Assembly (NCBI GenBank): GCA_029202545.1
Contig: CP119311.1
Location: 2,790,001-2,854,000, forward strand
Direction of reading: 5' to 3'
DNA: 64,000 nucleotides
Origin: Candidatus Pseudobacter hemicellulosilyticus
GTDB taxonomy: Bacteria > Bacteroidota > Bacteroidia > Chitinophagales > Chitinophagaceae
In this document: one piece after another, positions 10,055-19,032 of the stretch
Layout: the number at the start of each line of letters is the position of its first letter
How positions within the stretch are numbered: position 1 is the stretch's first letter
Translations under genes and position numbers: made by a program
Notes under the pieces: generated by a model
Databases searched by the model: none
Told to the model about the DNA's origin: nothing
The model's input: the letters and a program-made list of their open reading frames with translations, nothing else

Positions 10055-11593
10055 ATGAACATGAAAAAAATTATCATCATAGCAGGCTGTATCAGCACTT
10101 TCCTGGGTGCCTGCAGCAAATCACTGAATATTGACCCGGAAGGGACAATGACGAGAGAACAATTACAGGAGATCGTTAAAACAAAACCCGCTACTGTACT
10201 GGAGCCAATGGTCACCAGCATGGTATCACAGGTAAACGGCTTTGTCCCCCAGAACTCTGTGGACAGCCGGAATTTCCTGATCAGCAATCTGCTGCTGAAC
10301 CTGAAAGGCAATGATATGGTGCTGGCCCATGTCAATGGTGGCTGGCTGAGTAACGATTACCAGATGCAGAACTACCGGGAAGAGAACGCCACCCGTACAG
10401 CCCTCTACTGGGGTATGTTCTATAAATGGATCTTCTATGCCAACCAGGTGCTGGACCTTATCCCGGCTGATTTTGATCCTTCGCAGGCAACAGAGACCAA
10501 CAAGCTGATCATGAAATACAAGGCCTCGGCCCTGACCATGCGTGCTTTTTGTTATACCTATCTCCTCTGGCTATACCAGGACGATTATTTTCATGGCGGA
10601 AAGGACAAGGCCGGTGTTCCCCTGTATACCACTGTAGCCGGAGAAGAAGACCGGGCGCCAGCACAGGAAGTCTGGAACCAGGTGATCACTGATGCTACAG
10701 AAGCGGTGGCCCTCTTTAAAAGTTCAGGACTGTCCAATACCGCCAGCAGAACCGATTTTGATGCCTCTGTAGCTTCCGTGGTACTGGCGCGTGCCGCCCT
10801 GACAACAGGCAACTGGCCGGTAGCCATTTCCGCAGCAGAATATGTGATGGCTGCATATCCCACCCTGATGAATGAAACGCAATACACCACATCGGGGCTT
10901 TCCAATATCAGTCTGCCCGAAACTATTTTCGGTTATGATTTCTCCACTGCTTCCGGTAAAGGGACCAGTTCCTTCCCCGGCTGGATGAATATACTGGGTG
11001 AAGGTGGCTATGGCGGCAGCCAGGGTTCCTGGGTGGCCATTGACCAGCGTCTCTATGATCAGATCAGTGCTACCGATTACCGGAAGGGTAATTTTGTAGC
11101 TGACGAATTCATAGAGCACCAGTACGCCAGCTCAGTATTGCCTGAAAAGCATTATCGCTACTACAGCTATAAGTTTGCAGCACCGGCTATTGACGCCAAT
11201 ACCCCCAGTTATAACCAGGACGATATTTACATGCGCAGTTCGGAAATGATCCTGACCAAAGCGGAAGCGGAAGCCAGGGGCGGATTGGATGGCGATGCGC
11301 AAAACACGCTTTACATCCTGGCGCACGAACGTGATCCCAACTATGTAAGATCCATCAGTACCGGTGATGCCCTGCTGGCGGAGATCCGGTTGCAACGCCG
11401 GATTGAACTCTGGGGTGAATCCGGCTTTGAATTCTTTGATAATAAACGCTGGAATATAGGGGTGGATCGCCGGGGCTCTGCCAATCATACCAATCTGCTG
11501 GTAGTGCCAGCCGGAAAGCTGTTTACCCTGCAGCTTCCCCTGGCCACTGAACTGAACTACAATCCTCTGATCACAGAACAGAACCCATTGTAA
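10055..11593 (+). CDS. SusD/RagB-family surface lipoprotein
   Basis: The substrate-capturing lid of the SusCD uptake complex, 512 residues. The N-terminus MNMKKIIIIAGCISTFLGAC ends in a lipobox, so the protein is lipid-anchored at Cys-22. The helical TPR-like core is visible (ALTMRAFCYTYLLWLYQDDY, EVWNQVITDATEAVALFKSS), and the C-terminal part has the family hallmark RLQRRIELWGESGFEFFDNK followed by RW. It starts 5 bases after the SusC stop, so the two are co-transcribed and probably translationally linked. The substrate is not predictable from sequence. Confidence 0.95.
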   Translation: MNMKKIIIIAGCISTFLGACSKSLNIDPEGTMTREQLQEIVKTKPATVLEPMVTSMVSQVNGFVPQNSVDSRNFLISNLLLNLKGNDMVLAHVNGGWLSNDYQMQNYREENATRTALYWGMFYKWIFYANQVLDLIPADFDPSQATETNKLIMKYKASALTMRAFCYTYLLWLYQDDYFHGGKDKAGVPLYTTVAGEEDRAPAQEVWNQVITDATEAVALFKSSGLSNTASRTDFDASVASVVLARAALTTGNWPVAISAAEYVMAAYPTLMNETQYTTSGLSNISLPETIFGYDFSTASGKGTSSFPGWMNILGEGGYGGSQGSWVAIDQRLYDQISATDYRKGNFVADEFIEHQYASSVLPEKHYRYYSYKFAAPAIDANTPSYNQDDIYMRSSEMILTKAEAEARGGLDGDAQNTLYILAHERDPNYVRSISTGDALLAEIRLQRRIELWGESGFEFFDNKRWNIGVDRRGSANHTNLLVVPAGKLFTLQLPLATELNYNPLITEQNPL

Positions 11594-11623
11594 TCAATCC
11601 TGCCTGTTTTTATATTCGTACGC

Positions 11624-11661
11624 TCACCGTGGGGCGCTTTTAGTAAGCGCTGCCACGGTGA
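11624..11661 (+). promoter_or_regulatory. Strong intercistronic hairpin
   Basis: Nested inverted repeats: outer arms TCACCGTGG (11624-11632) and CCACGGTGA (11653-11661), inner arms GCGCTT and AAGCGC. There is no T-run after it, so it is not a classical terminator. Between susD and the next gene it is more likely an mRNA stabiliser or processing site that keeps SusCD message abundant relative to the downstream enzyme. Confidence 0.45.
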
Positions 11662-11713
11662 CCTTTCGGAACACGCATTTAAAATCTTGATGCTTATGCA
11701 GTATGTCCGTTTT

Positions 11714-13777
11714 ATGAAGAAATGCCTGGCCCTTTTCCTGTGCTGTTGTCTGACCTTTTCTTCCACTCTTTTTGCCCAGAAGCCTTCTCCGGCCTATGAA
11801 GGCAACTGGGTGCTGATCCCGGATTCCAGTTCTTTTATTCCTTATTTCTCCGGCTGCGAGCTGGCTGTCCGGCAGGGTAAGGATTCCCTGCAGCTTTCCT
11901 GGAAATGGCTGGGCGGTAATCCACATATTGATCAGTTTGCTGTTGCGTTGAATGGCAAGCCATCTTCCTATCCCATTGACAACCGTGTATGGCCCTATGA
12001 AAATTTTATGGGCGTCAATTATATCCCTGGTACCCAGGGAGTGGCCACCTATATACCCGGAAGGCCGGCAGCTTTTACAGTAAAGAACCGCTACCAGATC
12101 AAGATAGCCCAGGGGCAGGATTGGATGGAACACCGGGATGAATATGCGCTTTCCCCCAACGGACAGCTGCTGACCGTGAAGCATTACCGGAATCATCGTT
12201 CCCGGCCTATGAAATATGTTTTCCGCAAGGCGGGCGATAAAACGGCCTGGGTGCACGCCATGAAGAACAACTGGCTGTTGAAAGAAGGAATGGGGGAGAA
12301 TGCCTTTTTCGTGAGCCTGCAGGGCGTGGTGAATATGGATACGGCCAGGCTTTACCTGGACTATCCCAAAGACTGGGAATACAAGGAATCCGGCAACCTG
12401 CAATCTTTTTATGAGCGCAGGCTCGGTTATAATTTTCTTCCATTGAACACCATAGCACAGGCTCTGGCCACCTTCAAAGATCATATCAAAGGATATATTG
12501 TATGGGACAAAGAATCCAGGTCCTCGCTCTGTGTGGCTTTCACCATGGCGGGACTTAGGAATGCCGTAGTGGTAACGCCGGAGCTGGTGCCCCTGATGGA
12601 GACATATCATATCCCTCTTTCAGCCAATCTTCAGGGCAGGTTCAACGGCAAATCGGATTATGAAGTGTTCAGCTGGGCCTGGCATACTTACCGGGATAGC
12701 TGCAGCAAGGATTATGTACTCTGGATGGGCGGCGTTGATGGCGATCAGATGATGCCCGGCATCGCGGATTTTGGGGTAGCCCGTAAAGCCCTGGTAGTAG
12801 ATCTCAGCACTGCCCCCAAGGACACGCTGGAATACCGGCTGTCCGATTCTATTATGGCGTACATGAACCGTTTTGCCCTGGTGGTAGGCTGGCATAGTTA
12901 TGCTAAAGACCTGGAACGTCATTATGTAACCCTGGCCTCCCGGCATGGTCTTCGCGTGGAAGGGCTCAACACTTTTCCCAACCTGAGTTTTACCAGCAGG
13001 ACGCCGCCTTCAAAGGATTTCCGGTATAAGAACAATCACCAGCTGGTGAAAGGGAAGAACTATGTACCCCAGAATAAAGTATACATTACCTGCGTACAGA
13101 CGGATGGCCTGGGACTGGGTTCCTGGAACAGCCCGCACCGTGGCAGTATTCCCTACTCCTGGGAAGTGACCATCAACTGGCATTGGATGGCGCCTGTGCT
13201 ACTGCAGTATTATTACGAGAATGCCACGCCCAACGATTATTTCTTTGGTTCATTGTCGGGGCCTGGTTATATGTATCCCAAAGCCATCCCGGATTCCCTC
13301 TTTGTGCCGCTGATGCAGATTGCAGACTCGCTCTGTAAGCAACTTGACCTGAATGTATTTGAGACGATGGATTATTCTGAAGGCAGTTCCGGTACCGGTA
13401 ATAATGACCTGCCTAAAGACCTGGTGGAGAAATATTTCAAAGCGATGCCGGATATGCTGGGTATTCTGAATGGGTATGCGCCATCTTATACTTTTGGGAT
13501 GGTGGACAAAAAACCTTTTATTTCCTACGATTACTACCTGGATGAACGCATTCCCGAGCAGGATGCGGCTGACGATCTGAATGAGCTGATTGCCATCAAT
13601 GGTCGCAAGCCATATTTCCTGGCGTTGCACGTCCGGGAGTGGAATGATATTGAGCGGGTGAAACGCATCCTGGACAAGATACAGGGTCCCAAGGAAGTGA
13701 TAGCGCTGGATGTATTCCTTAAACTGGCGGCAGCTAATCCCACCTGGAAAGAATACTACTTGCCCCGCAAAAAATAA
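11714..13777 (+). CDS. GxGYxYP-domain putative glycoside hydrolase-related protein
   Basis: A secreted protein of about 687 residues. The signal peptide MKKCLALFLCCCLTFSSTLF followed by AQ supports the ATG at 11714; ATG at 11690 is possible but adds a non-signal extension. The diagnostic motif GPGYMYP lies near residue 515, matching the GxGYxYP family found in glycan-utilisation loci of Bacteroidota and other gut or soil bacteria. A preceding conserved stretch (TYRDSCSKDYVLWMGGVDGD) belongs to the same fold. Members are presumed carbohydrate-active, but no reaction has been firmly assigned to my knowledge. As the only enzyme-like gene of the first Sus locus, it would act on the imported ligand in the periplasm or outside the cell. 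Confidence 0.8.
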   Translation: MKKCLALFLCCCLTFSSTLFAQKPSPAYEGNWVLIPDSSSFIPYFSGCELAVRQGKDSLQLSWKWLGGNPHIDQFAVALNGKPSSYPIDNRVWPYENFMGVNYIPGTQGVATYIPGRPAAFTVKNRYQIKIAQGQDWMEHRDEYALSPNGQLLTVKHYRNHRSRPMKYVFRKAGDKTAWVHAMKNNWLLKEGMGENAFFVSLQGVVNMDTARLYLDYPKDWEYKESGNLQSFYERRLGYNFLPLNTIAQALATFKDHIKGYIVWDKESRSSLCVAFTMAGLRNAVVVTPELVPLMETYHIPLSANLQGRFNGKSDYEVFSWAWHTYRDSCSKDYVLWMGGVDGDQMMPGIADFGVARKALVVDLSTAPKDTLEYRLSDSIMAYMNRFALVVGWHSYAKDLERHYVTLASRHGLRVEGLNTFPNLSFTSRTPPSKDFRYKNNHQLVKGKNYVPQNKVYITCVQTDGLGLGSWNSPHRGSIPYSWEVTINWHWMAPVLLQYYYENATPNDYFFGSLSGPGYMYPKAIPDSLFVPLMQIADSLCKQLDLNVFETMDYSEGSSGTGNNDLPKDLVEKYFKAMPDMLGILNGYAPSYTFGMVDKKPFISYDYYLDERIPEQDAADDLNELIAINGRKPYFLALHVREWNDIERVKRILDKIQGPKEVIALDVFLKLAAANPTWKEYYLPRKK

Positions 13778-13813
13778 CGGCCCTGGCCGGTTATGTGTGA
13801 GTTGTTATTATAG

Positions 13814-13852
13814 CCCGTTGCCAGCAGTAGCTGGTAACGGGTTTTTTGTTTT
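13814..13852 (+). terminator. Intrinsic terminator after the first Sus locus
   Basis: An 11-bp stem with one G-U pair (CCCGTTGCCAG, 13814-13824, with 13831-13841), loop CAGTAG, then a T-rich run. The T-run is only on the plus side, so it serves the GxGYxYP gene rather than the converging helicase gene. Confidence 0.8.
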
Positions 13853-13859
13853 TGGAACT

Positions 13860-16733
13860 TTAAGTGTTTAAGGACTTTTTCAGTTCTGAAAAATGAGGCT
13901 CTATTCCCCATAAAGCCATATTCCCTATTACATAAATTCTCTTTTTTGCTCTGGTTACTGCTACATTAAGGATGTTAGGTGTTTTTGATGCCCATTCTCT
14001 TGTCCTTTTATTGGATGGGGTACTGCCTAAAATAAGGAATACCACATCAGCTTCTTTTCCCTGGAAAGTATGAATGGTACCACAGGAAACATTATCGAAT
14101 TTAATAAATTCCTCTTTACAGTGACTGGCTACTAATTTGAAGGGAGAAATAATAAATAGTTTGTCCCGGTATCCGTTCATGATTACCTGAGCTACCAGTT
14201 TTTTCAGAAGTTCCACTTCTTCATGCAGTACGTTTTTTTCGAGCTCAAGTTTTCCTTTAACGTCATACCATTGGCTTTTATTAAGTATTTGGGGGCCATG
14301 CTCAGCAGGAGTAAGCATAACCATTTGATTATTATAGGCAATGGAATTGGATAAGGAAAACATAGGGTCTATGCATCTTCTGTGTGCTCTCAATGGAATG
14401 CCGGTCCATATCTGCTGGTCCTCGATGTTAATGTAAGTTCCATATTCAGTAACCCTATCTGCAAGGGACTGTACCGAGCTCTGATAAGGCGACCAGCAGG
14501 AGTCTGTGATAGCTGCATTTTTTTCCAGTATATGGGTAAGTCCGCGAGGCATGGTCACAACTGGCGGGATTTGCTGGGTGTCTCCAATAATGATACTTTT
14601 TTCACTACGCCAGATAGCGCCACAGGCGGATTGTGGAGTTGCCTGTCCTGCTTCATCCAGGAGCAGCCAGCCAATGGCGCCTTGTTGAAGCTTGTCCAGT
14701 AAGCGACTGATAGAGGCCAATGTTGTAGATACAACAGGGACGCAAAAGAAAAAGCTGTTCCACAACAGCTGGGGTATATCCTGGTCATAGTTGCCAGGAT
14801 TTTTTCCTGAAATCATATTCAAAAAGGCGTTCAGGTTGGTGCGGAACTGTTGGGCATTACAGCAAATAGCATATTCGATTGTCTGCAAGGCGGCCAGGAA
14901 GATGCTGGACCTTAGCTCGTTTACACTGGAAGAAGAATAAGGTGTAAGTGAATGAATAGTTTCCAGGGTAAGGTCCAGAAACCCTTTGTCGGGTACATTT
15001 CGAGGCTCAATTTTATAGACGGTTATTAATGCCTTGCGGAGCTTTTGCAGCTTTGCTTCGTCCCTGCTGCTGGGTTTTCGTTTCTTCAGTAACGCTACCA
15101 GGAGCTGGTGATATTCGGCAGCCTGCTTTTGATATTTTTCATATCGGGTGATCAGTTTATTAAAATTTTCTACGGCCTCTCTGTATTGCTCCTGCCAGTG
15201 TTCTTTTTCCTGAGCAGCATTTTTTAGGAAATCATTCATGCCAATACCTTCTGCTGTGCTATACCAGTAATTGCTGGTAAATCTGGATCGATTTTCTGCA
15301 TTGCCCAGGACCGCGCTGATCATTCCCCAGCCTTGATCTCCTGGGATCTTGGAGTTAGTTTTATCTTGCCGGGCAAAATGGACTTTGTGCGCAATATGTC
15401 TGAAATAGGCAGCCTCAGGGAAACTTTTTATATCTATGCTTTTTATTGATGGCAATTCGCGGGATATATTTTCCACTGCCCCATTGTTATTGCTGCTGAC
15501 CAGAATTCCTTCCTTAGGAAAATTTTGATTATTCAGTTGGTAATAACCAAGGTACTCGTCTATTTTATTTCTTTTAGATTGAAAAAGCTGGTTTACATCG
15601 CCTCTGGCAATTATTTTGGCTTTTCGGACAATAATATCAGCAACAATATCACGTAGTAAAGTGGTTTTACCAGTGCCTGGCGGACCATTAATGCCTAATA
15701 GGCCTGACTTCTCTATCAGGCAGTCAAAAGCCAGATGAATGGCGGTTTGCTGCCCGGTATATAAACCGAAAGAAGGGTCTGCAGGCCATCTTCCCGGTGA
15801 TTGGAATGCGGGATTCTGCATGGTAAGTATATTCTCTGCATCCTGCATTTCAAACCCGCTGGGAGGGGACTGGCGCAGGAAGGTTTCAAGTGGGATGCCA
15901 AGAGCGCCTGAAGTATTGATAAGTTGACTTAAGTCGGTCAGGTAAAAGCTGTTCAGAAATGGGGCTTCAGGTTCATCTTTTTCGTAAACAAGCTGTGAAA
16001 TGCAGATGATTGGATATTCCGGTGTTATATTTCCTGGTGATAATTCCTGAAGGACATCCAGTTCTTTTTGCAGATTTTCCCAGCTTAGTCCAGCAGAGGA
16101 GTTTGTAGACCCGATTGAATCCTCGTATATATCTTCAACATCATTATCGTTTTCATCAACTTCTTCTTCAGTCTCTTCATCGGTATTTTCTTCATCATCG
16201 TAATAGTCTTCAGCAATATTTTCTTCCTCATCTTCAGCGGGTTGGATCTGGAATGCTAAACGGGTAAAAAAATCCTTTTGCGCCTCCTGCAGGATAGCAG
16301 GAATTTCATCCAGCGACTTTTTTTCTTTAATCAGTTTAATAGCATGGGTGAAGGAAGCCCGTACATAGGTTCGGTCAACAGGAGCACCCTGTTGATCTAC
16401 TACAAAAGATGCGAGGCAGGTTATGCCCGAAACAGGTTCTCTGTAAAGCGCATCAGGATCCGGCATTAATTTTTCCAGATATTCTACTACAGATTGTTTG
16501 CTAAGACAATGAAGGTATAAAGTGTGTTTCCACTTTTTCCCTTTTTGTATTTGCTGTAGTTCTTCATATTCCCAGGGAAGCTGTTCGTCTACTGTCAGGT
16601 AAGAAAAGAATTTTTTTGATTTCTTGTCCTCGGGCGGTACATCCGGCAGGTTAAGAAGCTCAATGGACCTCCAGTAATTCAGTATATTACTTGCGATCAA
16701 TTTTTTCTTTGCCATTTTACTGCTGTTGTTCAA
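13860..16733 (-). CDS. Superfamily 1 (Dna2/UPF1-like) helicase with AAA_11/AAA_12 domains
   Basis: A 957-residue ATP-dependent nucleic-acid helicase. Walker A GPPGTGKTT is near residue 350. A long coiled insertion follows at about residues 500-570 (EKEHWQEQYREAVENFNKLI). The Walker B equivalent LLLDEAGQATPQS is near residue 690 and is followed by GDTQQIPPV. Motifs V and VI are near the C-terminus (GTIHTFQGKEADVVF, NVAVTRAKKRIYVIGN). The N-terminal 330 residues are not a recognised domain and contain a very acidic stretch (about residues 170-215, mostly Asp and Glu). It is a lone gene, AT-richer than the Sus loci, between two unrelated operons, which fits horizontal acquisition. Helicases of this class occur in DNA repair and as parts of anti-phage systems, but no partner nuclease is adjacent. 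Confidence 0.85.
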   Translation of the reverse strand: MNNSSKMAKKKLIASNILNYWRSIELLNLPDVPPEDKKSKKFFSYLTVDEQLPWEYEELQQIQKGKKWKHTLYLHCLSKQSVVEYLEKLMPDPDALYREPVSGITCLASFVVDQQGAPVDRTYVRASFTHAIKLIKEKKSLDEIPAILQEAQKDFFTRLAFQIQPAEDEEENIAEDYYDDEENTDEETEEEVDENDNDVEDIYEDSIGSTNSSAGLSWENLQKELDVLQELSPGNITPEYPIICISQLVYEKDEPEAPFLNSFYLTDLSQLINTSGALGIPLETFLRQSPPSGFEMQDAENILTMQNPAFQSPGRWPADPSFGLYTGQQTAIHLAFDCLIEKSGLLGINGPPGTGKTTLLRDIVADIIVRKAKIIARGDVNQLFQSKRNKIDEYLGYYQLNNQNFPKEGILVSSNNNGAVENISRELPSIKSIDIKSFPEAAYFRHIAHKVHFARQDKTNSKIPGDQGWGMISAVLGNAENRSRFTSNYWYSTAEGIGMNDFLKNAAQEKEHWQEQYREAVENFNKLITRYEKYQKQAAEYHQLLVALLKKRKPSSRDEAKLQKLRKALITVYKIEPRNVPDKGFLDLTLETIHSLTPYSSSSVNELRSSIFLAALQTIEYAICCNAQQFRTNLNAFLNMISGKNPGNYDQDIPQLLWNSFFFCVPVVSTTLASISRLLDKLQQGAIGWLLLDEAGQATPQSACGAIWRSEKSIIIGDTQQIPPVVTMPRGLTHILEKNAAITDSCWSPYQSSVQSLADRVTEYGTYINIEDQQIWTGIPLRAHRRCIDPMFSLSNSIAYNNQMVMLTPAEHGPQILNKSQWYDVKGKLELEKNVLHEEVELLKKLVAQVIMNGYRDKLFIISPFKLVASHCKEEFIKFDNVSCGTIHTFQGKEADVVFLILGSTPSNKRTREWASKTPNILNVAVTRAKKRIYVIGNMALWGIEPHFSELKKSLNT

Positions 16734-17263
16734 TAAAAGATAAGGATTATAGATAGGAACGCCAAAGTATATACGGAAATATTAAATTAAAATGTCATGA
16801 AGATGTGACGGTTATTGGGTTGAGAGACTTCCGTGGGGTTGATAGTCAATTTATTGATATGCGGCTGCCTGAAGAATGAAATGGTTACTCCTATTCATAT
16901 GTCAACAGACAGGCACAAGCTGCAAGCAGGAAAGTATGTTGATGAGCAGAAAATGCAGGCTATTGGCCGTCGGATTGAGAACCTGCACATTCACAATGAT
17001 GCTGCTTTCTCCGGCGTTACAGTCCGGCTGATACAGCCGGATCAGATAAGGACCAGTATAATTGTTGATCCTGCCAGTGCAGGTCGCTCCGGCTACAGGC
17101 AATGGGGCCGGTCGGCTTTGAAAACTACAAAGCTGCGTGGTTAAGATTGGCTCGCTCATACAGGCTGCTTTTAGTAAAAGACATAATTAACAGGGCGTCC
17201 ATAGGCAACTTAACCGAAACTTAATTTCCGGTTTAAGTTGCCTTTGACAACTTTGTGACCTGT
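16734..17263. other. Intergenic region upstream of second sigma gene
   Basis: About 530 bases. It contains the presumed promoter of the helicase gene on the left and the control region of the second Sus locus on the right. Overlapping open frames (about 100 codons plus, 85 codons minus, around 16833-17159) look like chance reading of the same stretch and are not annotated as genes. Confidence 0.45.
17204..17242. promoter_or_regulatory. Inverted repeat just upstream of ECF sigma gene
   Basis: Arms GGCAACTTAACCG (17204-17216) and CGGTTTAAGTTGCC (17229-17242) are complementary apart from a single-base length difference, with 12 bases between. The right arm ends 21 bases before the ATG of the sigma gene. 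The placement suggests an operator or a 5' leader hairpin controlling the second Sus locus. The binding partner is unknown. Confidence 0.45.
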
Positions 17264-17800
17264 ATGAATCATGTAGGCGCAATACAAAATGGTGACCAGC
17301 CTGTTTTTGAGGCTTTATACCATTCCTACCACCAGCGTTTTTATTTTTACGTGCTAAAGCACACTGCCTCTGCAGAAATGGCGGAAGAGGTGGTGCAGAC
17401 TGCTTTTATGAAGCTCTGGGAGAAAAGAACAGACCTCTCCGGTAAATTTCCTGTTGAAGTGCAGTTGGCCAGGGTTGTCCGGTCTGTTATGATCGATGCG
17501 CTGCGCCGGAAAGCTGCTGAACGCAAAGCCCTGAATGTACTCCGTCAATCCACTGAAGAAGCCATTAGCAGTGATCCTATAGTAAGTAAGCAACTGAATG
17601 AAAAAGTGGCCGAAGCCATTGACAGTTTGCCTCCTGAATGCAGGAAAATATTCATCCTCAGCCGGGAAGAAGGCCTCTCCTATAATCAGATAGCAGATAG
17701 TTTGTCCATTTCACCCAAAACAGTGGAGAACCAGATCTCCAAAGCATTGAAAGTGGTCAGAAAGGCTGCGGCTCTTTGCACCCTCCTGCTATTTTACTGA
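17264..17800 (+). CDS. ECF-type sigma-70 factor of the second Sus locus
   Basis: A sigma factor of about 178 residues. The ATG at 17264 is preferred over GTG at 17255, because it gives MNHVGAIQNGDQPVFEALYH, the usual N-terminus for this group. Region 2 includes FEALYHSYHQRFYFYVLKHT and EMAEEVVQTAFMKLWEKRTD; region 4 includes LPPECRKIFILSREEGLSYN and the recognition helix SISPKTVENQISKALKVV. The C-terminus is short and hydrophobic (ALCTLLLFY). The FecR gene follows at 17895, then SusC/SusD, as at the first locus, but the two sigma factors are clearly diverged from each other, so they should recognise different promoters or signals. Confidence 0.92.
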   Translation: MNHVGAIQNGDQPVFEALYHSYHQRFYFYVLKHTASAEMAEEVVQTAFMKLWEKRTDLSGKFPVEVQLARVVRSVMIDALRRKAAERKALNVLRQSTEEAISSDPIVSKQLNEKVAEAIDSLPPECRKIFILSREEGLSYNQIADSLSISPKTVENQISKALKVVRKAAALCTLLLFY

Positions 17801-17894
17801 GCATATCAGTCCCCCCTGCAAGCAGATAGATTACCAAATTGTTACCCCGTAGGGGTGAAGTTCCCTTCATCCGAATCTTTATTAACAGCACCGA

Positions 17895-18947
17895 ATGACA
17901 ATCGATAAGGAATTAATAGAAAAGTTTTTCAGGAACCAGTGTACGGATACCGAAGCGGCCATGGTACAGGAATATTTTGCGCAACATCCTGAGCAGGCAG
18001 AGCAATATCTTCCATTGCAGGAAATCCTGGCTGACGGCCCGGCCAGACTGGACGAGGCTGTAACAGAACGGATGCTGCGGCGGATTCGTGAAACCTATCC
18101 TGTCAAAGGCAGGGTTATCCCTGCTAAAAGACTGATCTGGTATGCGGCGGCCGCTGTTATGTTGGGTATTATAGTGGTAAGCGGAAAGCTCCTTTTTCGG
18201 GAGACTGAGAAGGAAAAGACTTTGGCTATAGCCGCCACCGTAAAGAAGAATAGCGTACAGTTGTTGAAAACAGTAGAGAATGAGTTGGCAAAACCTATGG
18301 ATGTCCGGCTGCCTGATGGATCTGCTGTCAGGATATTTCCCGGTAGCCGCATCCGGTATCTCCCGGATTTTGAAGAGGATAAACGGCAGCTGCAACTGAC
18401 AGGGAAAGCCCAGTTTGATGTGAGAAAGGATGTTGCCAGGCCATTCACCGTGACCACCACAGATGTTACGGTAGCTGTGCTGGGAACCTCTTTTGTGGTA
18501 ACAGAGCTGACTGATCATAAAACTACCATACAACTGATTGCAGGCAGCGTAGCTGTGCGCCCCCGCTATGCTAAGAAAGATTACAAGCAGGTGATATTAA
18601 AGCCAGGTGATGAACTGATGGTCACCAGCGACGAACAGGGTAGCTATACCATGAAAAATGTCCGTCGGCAGCAGCAGGCGCTCCGTCCACTGCAGCAGGA
18701 GGAAGATCCGGCCAGTGATACCGATGCGCTTACGTTCAAGAATCATCGATTGAAGGATATATTCAGCAGGATGGAAGAAAGGTTTGGCCTGGTCATTAAG
18801 GATGAAACGGGCGCAGGTATTGAAGAGAAGCTGTTTACCGGGAAATTCATGGCGGATGATGACCGTGAATTCATACTGAAAACTATCTGCAACCTGCATG
18901 GACTGCATTACAGGATAGATGGCGATACTGTATTGATCACAAAATAA
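17895..18947 (+). CDS. FecR-family anti-sigma factor
   Basis: An inner-membrane anti-sigma protein of 350 residues. The cytoplasmic N-terminal part has a short helical segment (ELIEKFFRNQCTDTEAAMVQ) typical of the group. The membrane segment lies near residues 75-98 (LIWYAAAAVMLGIIVVSGKL). The periplasmic FecR domain includes VRLPDGSAVRIFPGSRIRYL and VAVLGTSFVVTELTDH. A DUF4974-type C-terminal domain follows (TFKNHRLKDIFSRMEERFGL to GDTVLITK). It is partner to the sigma gene 94 bases upstream. The SusC encoded downstream has no STN domain, so the usual contact for this C-terminal domain is not visible in the locus. Confidence 0.92.
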   Translation: MTIDKELIEKFFRNQCTDTEAAMVQEYFAQHPEQAEQYLPLQEILADGPARLDEAVTERMLRRIRETYPVKGRVIPAKRLIWYAAAAVMLGIIVVSGKLLFRETEKEKTLAIAATVKKNSVQLLKTVENELAKPMDVRLPDGSAVRIFPGSRIRYLPDFEEDKRQLQLTGKAQFDVRKDVARPFTVTTTDVTVAVLGTSFVVTELTDHKTTIQLIAGSVAVRPRYAKKDYKQVILKPGDELMVTSDEQGSYTMKNVRRQQQALRPLQQEEDPASDTDALTFKNHRLKDIFSRMEERFGLVIKDETGAGIEEKLFTGKFMADDDREFILKTICNLHGLHYRIDGDTVLITK

Positions 18948-18978
18948 TAGCTTAAAAAAAGTCTGTCGAAATAAGTAA

Positions 18979-18999
18979 ATGCAAAACCATGTTTTGCAT
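18979..18999 (+). promoter_or_regulatory. Compact perfect hairpin between fecR and susC
   Basis: Arms ATGCAAAAC (18979-18987) and GTTTTGCAT (18991-18999) with a 3-base loop, 34 bases before the susC start. There is no T-run. It could be an operator for a dimeric regulator or a leader hairpin separating control of the sigma/FecR pair from SusCD. Confidence 0.35.
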
Positions 19000-19032
19000 G
19001 CAAGGAATCCCTTACCATAAATTTCACACCAA

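Noticed and set aside
16833..17159. Overlapping frames of 103 (plus) and 85 (minus) codons
   Set aside because: Composition is not convincing on either strand, no signal or domain, and they overlap each other in an intergenic control region.
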